DNA of 58,477 nt from an uncultured Azospirillum sp. (GTDB lineage Bacteria > Pseudomonadota > Alphaproteobacteria > RF32 > CAG-239): assembly GCA_900538765.1 (NCBI GenBank), contig UQAB01000010.1, positions 1 through 58,477 of the forward strand, read 5' to 3'. Each line of letters begins with the position of its first letter. Positions within the stretch are counted from its first letter, which is position 1. The notes under the pieces are model-generated. The model saw only the letters and a program-made list of their open reading frames with translations, had not been told where the DNA came from and ran no database searches. Positions 51,502-58,451 of this stretch are shown one piece after another. Position numbers and translations under genes: made by a program.

Positions 51502-52320
51502 TTAATCATTATACCCAAGGAAACGAGGATTTTCAAACTCATAATGTCCAAAAGAGTTTTTTCTTAAATATCCCTTTATAATAATTACTTGTCTGTCATA
51601 TCTCTGCCATTCCTTAACTAATTCATATTGGGTAAATATTATATCAACAAATGCATCTTGATTAGAAAAATTTCCTGAACCACAATATTTTTCTGTGCCA
51701 CCTTTACTTAAATCCATCTTTTTTATTGTTATGCTTCCCCGAGGATTTCCATGCATATAATAACCACACCAAACATTTTTTTCAATTTTTGGTTTATTTT
51801 CAACTACGATATTATTTGGAGATGTTGTAGCTGTAACAGTGTTATTGGGTATTGATGTATTATTTTGGGAGGCATTAATTGAAAAAATTAAAACTCCGAT
51901 AATGATACCAATAATTAATTGTTGATATTTTCTTAACTTTTTTAATATTTTCTTTGTATTTTTAGATGTTAGAAAAATAGAAACTTTATTTTTAATTAAT
52001 GGGGTTAAAATATTGCATTTTTCTTTTCCTGACACATATAACAATGAAATTATTTCTTTTGTTTTCTTTTTAGCATTTAGTAATTTATTTTTAGATTTCT
52101 TGATAACAAATTTTATTGTTATCGGAAGAAGCAGAATTAATGAAATATACGAAATAATAGCAAAGGTTTCATTCATACTTCTTGTAAAAAATCTTTCATC
52201 AAAAAGTTTTATGATAAATGGAATAATTCCAAAAATTGTAAATAAAGATACACCAAGAACAGTGCATAAACCAATGAGTGTTATTGTTTCTTCTTCATCA
52301 TTTTGTTGTTTGTTTACCAT
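51502..52320 (-). CDS. Membrane protein with extracytoplasmic C-terminal domain
   Basis: 272-residue protein with three hydrophobic segments (about 18-38, 48-68, 135-153), then a beta-rich domain with cysteines (NVWCGYYMHGNPRGSITIKKM and CGSGNFSNQD, ending NPRFLGYND). No family recognised; the last part could be a small beta barrel. It has its own structured RNA leader and a promoter at 52542-52570. The ribosome binding site GGAAGTT is complementary to that leader's closing-stem strand. It is the element's cargo gene. Confidence 0.65.
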   Translation of the reverse strand: MVNKQQNDEEETITLIGLCTVLGVSLFTIFGIIPFIIKLFDERFFTRSMNETFAIISYISLILLLPITIKFVIKKSKNKLLNAKKKTKEIISLLYVSGKEKCNILTPLIKNKVSIFLTSKNTKKILKKLRKYQQLIIGIIIGVLIFSINASQNNTSIPNNTVTATTSPNNIVVENKPKIEKNVWCGYYMHGNPRGSITIKKMDLSKGGTEKYCGSGNFSNQDAFVDIIFTQYELVKEWQRYDRQVIIIKGYLRKNSFGHYEFENPRFLGYND

Positions 52321-52351
52321 TTCAAACTTCCTAATTTTGTTATAACAAAAA

Positions 52352-52372
52352 AGTCGCTTGATTAAGGCGACT
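52352..52372 (-). terminator. Terminator-like hairpin of RNA copy C
   Basis: AGTCGC pairs with GCGACT on the minus strand, followed by TTTTTTGTT. The loop CCTTA can pair with UAAGG in the RNA (52427-52431), as in copies A and B. Confidence 0.7.
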
Positions 52373-52540
52373 GGAAGTTGATACCTATTTGATAGAATAG
52401 TATAGTGTATTTGGTATATGCATATACCTTATTAACTACCTTCCAGTCATAAGACCAAAAGGTAGTTTTTACATTCGTCAAACGAATAACTATCAATAGA
52501 GGGTATCAAACCTCACATTGGTAATCAACCAATGCACAGT
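52352..52540 (-). ncRNA. Recurrent structured RNA, copy C (inside the mobile element)
   Basis: From the 5' end on the minus strand: P1 (CATTGGT/ACCAATG, 52516-52534), P2 (GAGG/CCTC, 52499-52514), P3 (ATTCG/CGAAT, 52473-52487), a closing stem CTGGAAG/CTTCCAG (52440-52446 with 52371-52377), and the terminator-like hairpin (52352-52372). Order and topology match copy A although the sequences differ, so the pairings have co-varied. AACTTCC in the closing stem is complementary to GGAAGTT in the binding site of the 51502-52320 gene (52325-52331). Confidence 0.65.
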
Positions 52541-52541
52541 C

Positions 52542-52570
52542 AGGTTATTTCATAAATTTATGAGAGTCAA
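52542..52570 (-). promoter_or_regulatory. Promoter of RNA copy C
   Basis: Minus-strand TTGACT (52565-52570) and TAACCT (52542-52547) with a 17-bp spacer, placed as in copy A. Confidence 0.6.
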
Positions 52571-52583
52571 TATTATTCCTAAA

Positions 52584-52594
52584 TGATAGTATCA
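52584..52594. promoter_or_regulatory. Palindrome TGATAGTATCA
   Basis: Perfect 11-bp palindrome sharing its half-site with the larger inverted repeat at 52696-52730. Possible recombinase or repressor subsite. Confidence 0.4.
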
Positions 52595-52680
52595 AAAAGT
52601 ATAGTTAAATGAGTCTATTAGATTGAGACCGTCAAAAATATGTGAATCTATAAAAATCAATAGGTTAATTGATTTTATAC

Positions 52681-52730
52681 TTGACATTATCAATAATAGT
52701 ATCATAATATCTTTAATAAGATGATACTAT
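52681..52730. promoter_or_regulatory. Promoter and inverted repeat of the serine recombinase gene
   Basis: TTGACA at 52681-52686 is followed after 16 bp by CATAAT. ATAGTATCAT (52696-52705) and ATGATACTAT (52721-52730) form a perfect ten-base inverted repeat that covers the -10 region. It may be a resolution-site subsite and an autoregulatory operator. Confidence 0.6.
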
Positions 52731-52744
52731 AAAGGATTAACAAA

Positions 52745-53308
52745 ATGAAAATTAAATATGTTAGATGTTCTACAATCAACCAAAATTTGGACCGTCAATT
52801 GGAAGATAAAGAAAACTATGATTTGGTTTATGAAGAAAAAGCAAGTGGCAAATCCAAAAATAACAGACCCGAATTACAAAATATGTTGAAAGCCCTTCGT
52901 TTAGGTGACGAAGTATATTGTCATAGCATTGATAGATTATCGCGAAACACACTTGATTTATTGACCATCATAAAAGAAATCAAAGATAAAGGTTGCTCTA
53001 TTACTTTTATTAAAGAAGGATGGACATTTTCAAATCAGGAGAATTTTGCCAGCAAAACCCAAGAATTGATGCTTACCATTATGGGAGCCATCGCACAGGC
53101 TGAAAGAATTACCACCAAAGAAAGACAGATGGAAGGCATCAAAATCGCTCAAACAAAAGGCAAGTATCAAAAAGCACATCCAACCAAATTAAATAAACAA
53201 CAAATTCAACAGTTAAAAGATGACAGAGCAACAGGAATGACTGAAAGCGAATTGATGAATAAATATCATATTTCCAAACCTACACTTTACAGATATTTGA
53301 AAAAATAA
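52745..53308 (+). CDS. Serine recombinase (resolvase/invertase type)
   Basis: 187-residue recombinase. The catalytic Ser is in YVRCSTINQNLDRQ (about residue 9), HSIDRLSRNTLDLL is the conserved D-R-L-S-R motif, and a C-terminal helix-turn-helix (LMNKYHISKPTLYRYLKK) binds DNA. AAAGGATTAAC precedes the ATG. It could resolve dimers or cointegrates of the element. Two unrelated recombinase families in one 5 kb element is notable. Confidence 0.88.
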   Translation: MKIKYVRCSTINQNLDRQLEDKENYDLVYEEKASGKSKNNRPELQNMLKALRLGDEVYCHSIDRLSRNTLDLLTIIKEIKDKGCSITFIKEGWTFSNQENFASKTQELMLTIMGAIAQAERITTKERQMEGIKIAQTKGKYQKAHPTKLNKQQIQQLKDDRATGMTESELMNKYHISKPTLYRYLKK

Positions 53309-53476
53309 TCATAATTTAAGGTTAAATATTTTTATAGGTATACACCAAAGTTGGAGACTTGACATCTTTCTAAAAATAATAAAAAATTAAATGGTAAGTG
53401 ATACAGAAGGATGATACAGCAAATTTTATCTGTAAAAATTAACTCATTGATTCAATAGATTATTTTATTTTTTACA

Positions 53477-53485
53477 CGGATGTTC
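53477..53485. other. Right attachment core (attR)
   Basis: CGGATGTTC, direct repeat of 48271-48279. Immediately to the right the sequence continues as the 5' part of RNA copy B. Confidence 0.75.
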
Positions 53486-53662
53486 GAAAACCGTATTCCA
53501 TTAAAAACGGCTCAGCGCTTTCGTGCTATGCCTTATTACGCCGACATCCGTCCGATGACAGAGGTCGGCATATTTAATTTGAGTCGCTATGCAAAACGAC
53601 TAATGGAATTTAGGGTTTTCGAAGCCCTGAGCATTGCTCTTTTCTACGGAACAATGCCTGAA
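53477..53662 (-). ncRNA. Recurrent structured RNA, copy B (5' part, interrupted)
   Basis: On the minus strand: P1 GCATTG/CAATGC (53631-53657), P2 AGGG/CCCT (53612-53628), P3 AGTCG/CGACT (53582-53601), a closing stem (53544-53550 with 53477-53483) and two junction hairpins (53513-53543 and 53491-53510). The 3' part, with the terminator-like hairpin and the gene, lies at 48209-48279, beyond the inserted element. This copy is the closest to copy A and supplies most of the compensatory changes. In the present arrangement the RNA runs into the end of the element. Confidence 0.65.
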
Positions 53663-53665
53663 TTT

Positions 53666-53694
53666 AAGCTAACGGATTTCTTTAGATAAATCAA
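53666..53694 (-). promoter_or_regulatory. Promoter of RNA copy B
   Basis: Minus-strand TTGATT (53689-53694) and TAGCTT (53666-53671) with a 17-bp spacer, followed by TTCAGGC as at copy A. Confidence 0.55.
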
Positions 53695-53823
53695 GCTTAA
53701 TTTTGCGCCTTTTATCCCGATGCTTCACCCACAAAAAAAACAGAGTGTTTTTTTACACTCTGTTTTTTTTCATCTTCAAAAGACAACCGAGGCCGGATAA
53801 AACAAAATCCTTTTCCATCGCAA

Positions 53824-53937
53824 CACGCACTGCTATGGCACTGTAAAAGTGCGATATGTGAGGGAGTGTACATAAAGCAGTACATAACCGAACATTTTAC
53901 ACGCAGTTTCTGTATTAGATGACCACAGAGCGCGCTT
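53824..53937. repeat. Palindromic repeat, type 3
   Basis: Imperfect arms around GTGTACATAAAGCAGTACAT. The right arm contains TTAGATGACCACAGAG, similar to the AGATGACGTG segment of the type 2 repeats. The right end abuts the stop codon of a small minus-strand gene, as with the other members. Confidence 0.6.
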
Positions 53938-54084
53938 TTAAAACGGTTTGTCATCATTTTTCAGTTCTTCTAGCAGCTTGTCCAAATCTTTACCAAGCTT
54001 AATCTTTCTTGCTTTTTCTGCCGCCAGAGCGCCCAATACAAACGCGCCGCACAAAAGCAGTCCTTTTAATAATTTCTTCTTCAT
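53938..54084 (-). CDS. Small single-pass membrane protein
   Basis: 48-residue protein: basic start (MKKKLLKG), a hydrophobic segment (LLLCGAFVLGALA), then a charged helix (EKARKIKLGKDLDKLLEEL) ending DDKPF. The plan resembles small YtxH-like membrane proteins, but it is too short to assign. GGATT precedes the ATG only weakly. It is divergent from ftsZ. Confidence 0.5.
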   Translation of the reverse strand: MKKKLLKGLLLCGAFVLGALAAEKARKIKLGKDLDKLLEELKNDDKPF

Positions 54085-54238
54085 AATCCTATGTATTAAT
54101 AATTAATTTACAGCCCATTTCTAGCACAAACAGCCGCATTGTCAATTAATTTAAATTCTCCGCCCGGCGGTAACTTTTACTTAATCAATTCTGCCTATAC
54201 TGAATACAAAAGAAATATTTATCGGAGTAAGTAATACA

Positions 54239-55921
54239 ATGTCTATCAAATTAGCCGTACCAGAAACCAGCATTACCCACTTAAAGCCGCGCATTTCCGT
54301 TATCGGAGTCGGCGGCGGCGGCGGCAATGCGGTTAATAACATGATCGCGCAAAATCTTGAAGGCGTTGACTTTATCGTCGCCAATACCGATTCTCAGGCA
54401 CTGGCTCACTCCTCCGCCAGCCGCAAAATCCAGCTCGGCCTCAAAACCACGCAAGGCCTGGGCGCTGGCGCACGTCCCGAAATCGGACGCCAGGCGGCGG
54501 AAGAAGCCAAGGAAGAAATAGAGAAGGAAATCGAAGGCTCCAATATGGTATTCATCACCGCCGGCATGGGCGGCGGAACCGGTTCCGGCGCAGCGCCCGT
54601 TGTCGCCAAACTGGCTAAGGAAAAAGGCATCCTCACCATCGGCGTTGTCACCAAACCGTTCCAGTTTGAAGGCCGCAAGCGCATGGAAACAGCCGAAAGC
54701 GCCGTTGAAGAATTTACCAAGGCTGTAGACAGTATCATCATTATCCCTAATCAGAATTTGTTCCGCATTGCCGACAAGAAAACCACGCTGGCCGATGCCT
54801 TCATCATGGCCGACAACGTCCTTTATTCCGGCGTTCGTTCCATTACCGACCTGATGATGATGCCAGGCTTGATTAACCTTGATTTTGCCGACATCAAATC
54901 CATTATGCAGGACAAAGGCAAAGCCATTATGGGTACTGGTGAAGCCGAAGGCGAAGACCGCGCTGTCAAAGCCGCCGAACAGGCTCTTTCCAACCCGCTG
55001 CTTGACGACTGCAATATGCGCGGCGCCAAAGGCGTGTTAATCAACATCACCGGCGGCAACGACATCACTCTGTTTGAAATCGATGAAGCCGCCAGCCGCA
55101 TCAAGGAAGAAGTCGACGAAGAAGCCAACATCATTTTCGGCTCCAGCTTTGACGAAGCGCTCGGCGGAAAAATCCGCGTTTCCATTGTTGCCACCGGTAT
55201 CGGCGATGCCAAAGCCGCCGCCAACCCGCAGCAGCCCCAGGCCGCAAAAATCGCCAGCTATATCGAACAAAGCTATATGCACGAAATGGAAAAACCATCC
55301 GTTCCCTCCCCGGAACTCGATTCCAACCTGCAAAAATTTTCAGCGACAAAACCCGCTGAAGCCGAACCGGAAACCGCTCCTGCTGCAGAAGAGAGCATTT
55401 CCGAAGTTGCCGCGGCAGTAGAGGCTGAGAGCATTCAGGCTGCTCCCGCCCAGGAAAAGCAGATCGAAACTTTCACCAGCCTGGACGCTTCTGAAGTTAT
55501 CGGTGAAATGCCTCAGGCATCCTCTCTGTTCAAGGCTATTATTAATAATAAGCCGGAAGACGCCAATGTCAGCGCTCAGCTGGAAAACATTCTGTCTTCC
55601 AACGAGAACACCTTTTCTCCCAAAAGCACGGTAAAAACCGTTGAGGAAGAACCGGAACTGTTCCCGAACCAAAATCCTGTTGTCTTTGCCGCCAAACCGG
55701 TTGAAGAAGAACAGGAAAAGTTAATTATTAATGATGAAGACGAAGAATATACCCCAACGCTCATTGAACGCGTCACCGGGTTTTCCATCGCCAAAAGAAA
55801 CCGCCGGAAATTAAGAGAGAGTGAACAGGCTCAGGAACAAATCGCCCCGTCTTTTTCGGAAGACAACGAAAACGACGACCGTTTGAATCTTGAAATTCCC
55901 TCTTTTCTCCGCCGGAGATAA
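54239..55921 (+). CDS. ftsZ: Cell division protein FtsZ
   Basis: 560-residue tubulin homologue that forms the division ring. The N-terminal GTPase shows GVGGGGGNAVNNM and the tubulin signature GMGGGTGSGAAPVVA, and the T7-loop NLDFADI activates hydrolysis. After about residue 320 comes a long variable acidic linker of about 220 residues, then the conserved tail LNLEIPSFLRRR that binds FtsA and other partners. The length is typical of alphaproteobacterial FtsZ with a long linker. It sits 6.5 kb from ftsA because of the inserted genes. A terminator follows. Confidence 0.97.
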   Translation: MSIKLAVPETSITHLKPRISVIGVGGGGGNAVNNMIAQNLEGVDFIVANTDSQALAHSSASRKIQLGLKTTQGLGAGARPEIGRQAAEEAKEEIEKEIEGSNMVFITAGMGGGTGSGAAPVVAKLAKEKGILTIGVVTKPFQFEGRKRMETAESAVEEFTKAVDSIIIIPNQNLFRIADKKTTLADAFIMADNVLYSGVRSITDLMMMPGLINLDFADIKSIMQDKGKAIMGTGEAEGEDRAVKAAEQALSNPLLDDCNMRGAKGVLINITGGNDITLFEIDEAASRIKEEVDEEANIIFGSSFDEALGGKIRVSIVATGIGDAKAAANPQQPQAAKIASYIEQSYMHEMEKPSVPSPELDSNLQKFSATKPAEAEPETAPAAEESISEVAAAVEAESIQAAPAQEKQIETFTSLDASEVIGEMPQASSLFKAIINNKPEDANVSAQLENILSSNENTFSPKSTVKTVEEEPELFPNQNPVVFAAKPVEEEQEKLIINDEDEEYTPTLIERVTGFSIAKRNRRKLRESEQAQEQIAPSFSEDNENDDRLNLEIPSFLRRR

Positions 55922-55944
55922 AATAATATTATTTTACAAACCGC

Positions 55945-55972
55945 AAAACCCCTCCAATGAGGGGTTTTTGTT
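55945..55972 (+). terminator. Terminator after ftsZ
   Basis: AAAACCCCTC pairs with GAGGGGTTTT, 25 bases after the ftsZ stop, followed by TG and TTTT. Confidence 0.85.
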
Positions 55973-56096
55973 TTGGCGTTTTTCATTTTGACATTTTCCG
56001 CCGTTGCAAAACTTTTCTCCCTGGCTTGATTTTTTATCTTTTCTGTCATAGACTTCAGACAATCAACTATTATTGTTTAATCAAATTCTTACAATT

Positions 56097-56402
56097 ATGC
56101 GTAAAGAAATCATCGAAATCCAATGCCTGAGCCGTCAAAAAATCTCTTCAAAAGAATGGATGTATGTTGCGGCGGAATGTGAATACTGGTTATCCGACTG
56201 CGGACTTGACGAAGAAGAACGCACCGCCCTCGGAAAAATAAAAAACCGGGCTTTGCAAAAAATTCAGGCACTGCGGCAGAATGAAGAAAACAAAGCCAGA
56301 AAAAACCTGCGAAACAAACTTGAAGAACTGTATCCGTCTTCAAAACCGCTTTCCGTTTCAGATGCTTTGGCCGCTTCGGAAACTGACGCGTTTTTTCATT
56401 GA
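56097..56402 (+). CDS. Unrecognised 101-residue protein
   Basis: Charged, largely helical protein starting MRKEIIEIQCLSRQKISS, with a helical Lys-rich middle (NRALQKIQALRQNEENKARK). No signal peptide or membrane segment. No family recognised, and the ribosome binding site is weak, though codon use is consistent with a real gene. A terminator follows at 56424. Confidence 0.5.
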   Translation: MRKEIIEIQCLSRQKISSKEWMYVAAECEYWLSDCGLDEEERTALGKIKNRALQKIQALRQNEENKARKNLRNKLEELYPSSKPLSVSDALAASETDAFFH

Positions 56403-56423
56403 TTTCAACATTAACAAAACAAA

Positions 56424-56452
56424 AAAGGTTTCCTTACCGGGGAAACCTTTTC
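56424..56452. terminator. Bidirectional terminator
   Basis: AAAGGTTTCC pairs with GGAAACCTTT, between convergent genes ending at 56402 and 56476. Confidence 0.85.
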
Positions 56453-56475
56453 TTATGCCCACAATCCTAAACCGC

Positions 56476-57090
56476 TTAAATCGGATAACCGACAACCTGC
56501 GAAATAATCACCGTATCGGCGTCAATCCCCAAAGCGGCGGCCAAATCCTCTTTCTGATAATAGCCGCGAACGACATTGTTCAGCCCTCTTGCCGCACAGT
56601 ACAGCGCCACGTTCTGATACATTGATCCCGCCTGCATGGCTGTGTTCATGTCCGCCGGATCGCCGGTCGTTGTATAAAGCAGAAAAAGCGGCGCGTTATC
56701 CGTATAATCCTGCGTCTGCAAATAGCCGCGCAAATCCTTGTTTGTCACCTGCTGCAAATTGTTATCCGGCGCATTATAAAGCCAGGCGCCGTCAGACTGG
56801 ATGACATAAACCTGCATATCCTGACGGTTCATCGCCGTCGGCACGGTTCTTTTGCCATCATCGCGATTAACGCCCCAGGCCGCCCACAAAATCTCGCTGA
56901 GCGTCTGGTTGTCAAGCGTATTCAGCCCGAAACTTTTTCCGGAATGCCGGTTGTTCAACGCCTCCATAACCGCAATACCGCCGAAAATATTCGGCTGCGG
57001 CAAAGCCTGTGTCACCGCTTCCTGCGCCAATGCCTGAGAACTGACGGCCCCGGCCAAAACCAAACCTAAAAAATATTTCATTTTCTTCAT
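56476..57090 (-). CDS. Exported nitroreductase-family protein (SagB-like)
   Basis: 204-residue protein with a signal peptide (MKKMKYFLGLVLAGAVSSQALAQ). The rest resembles the nitroreductase/SagB fold: an NNRHSGKSFG start, LSEILWAAWGVNR, an MQVYVIQSDGAWLY segment and a C-terminal MYQNVALYCAARGLNNVVRGYY then VVGYPI. Such enzymes bind FMN; a periplasmic location is unusual and inferred from the signal peptide. I use the ATG at 57090 with GGAGAAG upstream; the open frame continues upstream over the tRNA. Confidence 0.72.
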   Translation of the reverse strand: MKKMKYFLGLVLAGAVSSQALAQEAVTQALPQPNIFGGIAVMEALNNRHSGKSFGLNTLDNQTLSEILWAAWGVNRDDGKRTVPTAMNRQDMQVYVIQSDGAWLYNAPDNNLQQVTNKDLRGYLQTQDYTDNAPLFLLYTTTGDPADMNTAMQAGSMYQNVALYCAARGLNNVVRGYYQKEDLAAALGIDADTVIISQVVGYPI

Positions 57091-57177
57091 ATGACTTCTC
57101 CGCTTAACTTTAATATGATAATAATTTAATCCCTGATTCTTAATTTTCATTATAACCATTAAAATTAATTTTTCATA

Positions 57178-57206
57178 TTGACAGCCCAAAAACTTTAGTA
57201 TATAAA
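57178..57206 (+). promoter_or_regulatory. Promoter of tRNA-Thr
   Basis: TTGACA (57178-57183) and TATAAA (57201-57206) with a 17-bp spacer, ending 13 bases before the tRNA. Confidence 0.8.
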
Positions 57207-57219
57207 CACTCCCAGTAAT

Positions 57220-57295
57220 GCCGACATAGCTCAGTTGGTAGAGCAACTGATTTGTAATCAGTGGGTCCGCGGTTCGAGTCCGTGTGTCGGCACCA
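57220..57295 (+). tRNA. tRNA-Thr (anticodon UGU)
   Basis: 76-base cloverleaf with a 7-bp acceptor stem (GCCGACA/TGTCGGC), D-arm GCTC/GAGC, anticodon stem ACTGA/TCAGT around TTTGTAA (anticodon TGT), T-arm CGCGG/CCGTG with TTCGAGT, and an encoded CCA end. It has its own promoter and is followed by a terminator. Confidence 0.98.
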
Positions 57296-57298
57296 TTA

Positions 57299-57329
57299 TA
57301 AAAAAACCTCCGTAACGGAGGTTTTTTTA
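57299..57329. terminator. Terminator after tRNA-Thr
   Basis: AAAACCTCCG and CGGAGGTTTT form a hairpin with A- and T-runs; it can also serve rmlA on the minus strand, whose stop is at 57354. Confidence 0.88.
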
Positions 57330-57353
57330 TTGTTAAACCGGAAAACCGAATTA

Positions 57354-58235
57354 TCATAACTCGTGATAATCCTCATAAATACGTTGCAGATAATCGCGAT
57401 ATTCCACACCCGGCTTCAAAGAATTGATAATTTCCCGCATCTGCCCGTCATCAATAAAACCGCGGCGATATGCAATCTCTTCAATACAGGCAATCTTCAA
57501 ATCCTGCCTTTTTTCAATAATGCCGATAAAATTGGAAGCCTCCAGCAGCGACTGCGGCGTTCCCGCATCCAGCCAGGCATTGCCGCGCTTCATCGTTACC
57601 ACGTTTAAGCGCCCTTCTTCAAGATAAGCGCTGTTCAAATCCGTAATTTCCAGCTCGCCGCGCTTGGAAGGTTTCAGCCTTTTAGCCTTTTCCACAACAT
57701 CGGCCTTATAAAAATATAGCCCGACAACCGCATAATTTGACTTTGGCCGCAACGGCTTTTCCTCAATGGAAATCACCTTGTGCTTCTTGTCAAATTCCAC
57801 CACGCCGAAACGTTCCGGGTCAGAAACATGATAACCGAAGACTGTACCGCCGTTGTTTTTCTGAATCTCATCGCGAAAATTCTGCAGCTGGTCACCCATA
57901 TAAAAAATATTATCGCCCAAAATCAGACAAACGTCATCCTGCCCGATAAATTCCTCGCCAATGACAAACGCCTCGGCAATCCCTTTTGGCTCCTGTTGAA
58001 CTTTATAACTTATCTCCAGACCCAAACTATGCCCGTCACCAAACAGCTTTTCGATATTCGGCGTATCCTGCGGCGTGGAGATAATCAAAATCTCCCGAAT
58101 ACCGAACAACATTAAAGTTGACAAAGGATAATAAATCATCGGCTTGTCATAAACCGGCAGCAGCTGCTTGCTCGTTGTCTTAGTCAAAGGATAAAGCCGG
58201 GAACCGGAACCGCCGGCAAGAAGAATACCTTTCAT
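57354..58235 (-). CDS. rmlA: Glucose-1-phosphate thymidylyltransferase RmlA
   Basis: 293-residue nucleotidyltransferase that makes dTDP-glucose, the first step to dTDP-rhamnose for O-antigen or surface polysaccharide. ILLAGGSGSRLYPLTKTTSKQLL is the nucleotide-binding signature, and LILGDNIFYMGD and GNAWLDAGTPQSLLEAS the catalytic and product-site regions. The other rml genes are not in the window. The ATG follows a weak CGGAAAA site. Confidence 0.95.
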   Translation of the reverse strand: MKGILLAGGSGSRLYPLTKTTSKQLLPVYDKPMIYYPLSTLMLFGIREILIISTPQDTPNIEKLFGDGHSLGLEISYKVQQEPKGIAEAFVIGEEFIGQDDVCLILGDNIFYMGDQLQNFRDEIQKNNGGTVFGYHVSDPERFGVVEFDKKHKVISIEEKPLRPKSNYAVVGLYFYKADVVEKAKRLKPSKRGELEITDLNSAYLEEGRLNVVTMKRGNAWLDAGTPQSLLEASNFIGIIEKRQDLKIACIEEIAYRRGFIDDGQMREIINSLKPGVEYRDYLQRIYEDYHEL

Positions 58236-58389
58236 AATTTTTTCCGTTTTCTGTTAACTCAATGATAAAATTGTATGTCATTTGCAGACAGAACGCAAGC
58301 AAAAAACCGCTAAAGTCAGCCCCTCAGATTTATCTAAATCTTACGCCTATTCTTTGTCGAATTTTTCCTCTTCTTGCGAAAATTAATGA

Positions 58390-58418
58390 TTGAACATTGC
58401 GTTTAAATGTGTTATATT
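58390..58418 (+). promoter_or_regulatory. sigma70-like promoter of the gene at the right end
   Basis: TTGAAC (58390-58395), 17 bp, TATATT (58413-58418). Preceded by AAAATTAATGA, identical to the sequence upstream of the left-end promoter. Confidence 0.75.
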
Positions 58419-58451
58419 AGAGTCGTGATGATAAGAGCGGAGGATGTAGAG

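Larger units (their letters stand above)
48280..53485. mobile_element. 5.2 kb integrative element between ftsA and ftsZ
   Basis: AT-rich segment bounded by a 9-bp direct repeat (CGGATGTTC). It contains a tyrosine integrase, a HUH-type Rep-like protein, two small genes, a membrane protein with an RNA leader, and a serine recombinase. Base composition is clearly lower in GC than the flanking division genes. Removing it restores an RNA that closely resembles the intact copy at 25.35-25.56 kb. No transposase, conjugation or capsid gene is seen, so it is probably a small mobilisable or satellite-type element. Confidence 0.8.

Noticed and set aside
48280..53485. Insertion sequence or transposon
   Set aside because: No DDE transposase or terminal inverted repeats are seen; the borders are a direct repeat typical of tyrosine-integrase site-specific insertion.
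53480..53689. 69-codon open frame on the plus strand
   Set aside because: It lies antisense over RNA copy B, where covariation and promoter position support an RNA on the minus strand; its codons have no family resemblance.
53712..53957. 81-codon open frame on the minus strand
   Set aside because: It runs through the type 3 palindrome and overlaps the better-supported 48-residue gene in another frame.
57091..57357. N-terminal extension of the nitroreductase-like gene
   Set aside because: The extension reads through tRNA-Thr and its promoter; the ATG at 57090 starts a clear signal peptide and has a ribosome binding site.
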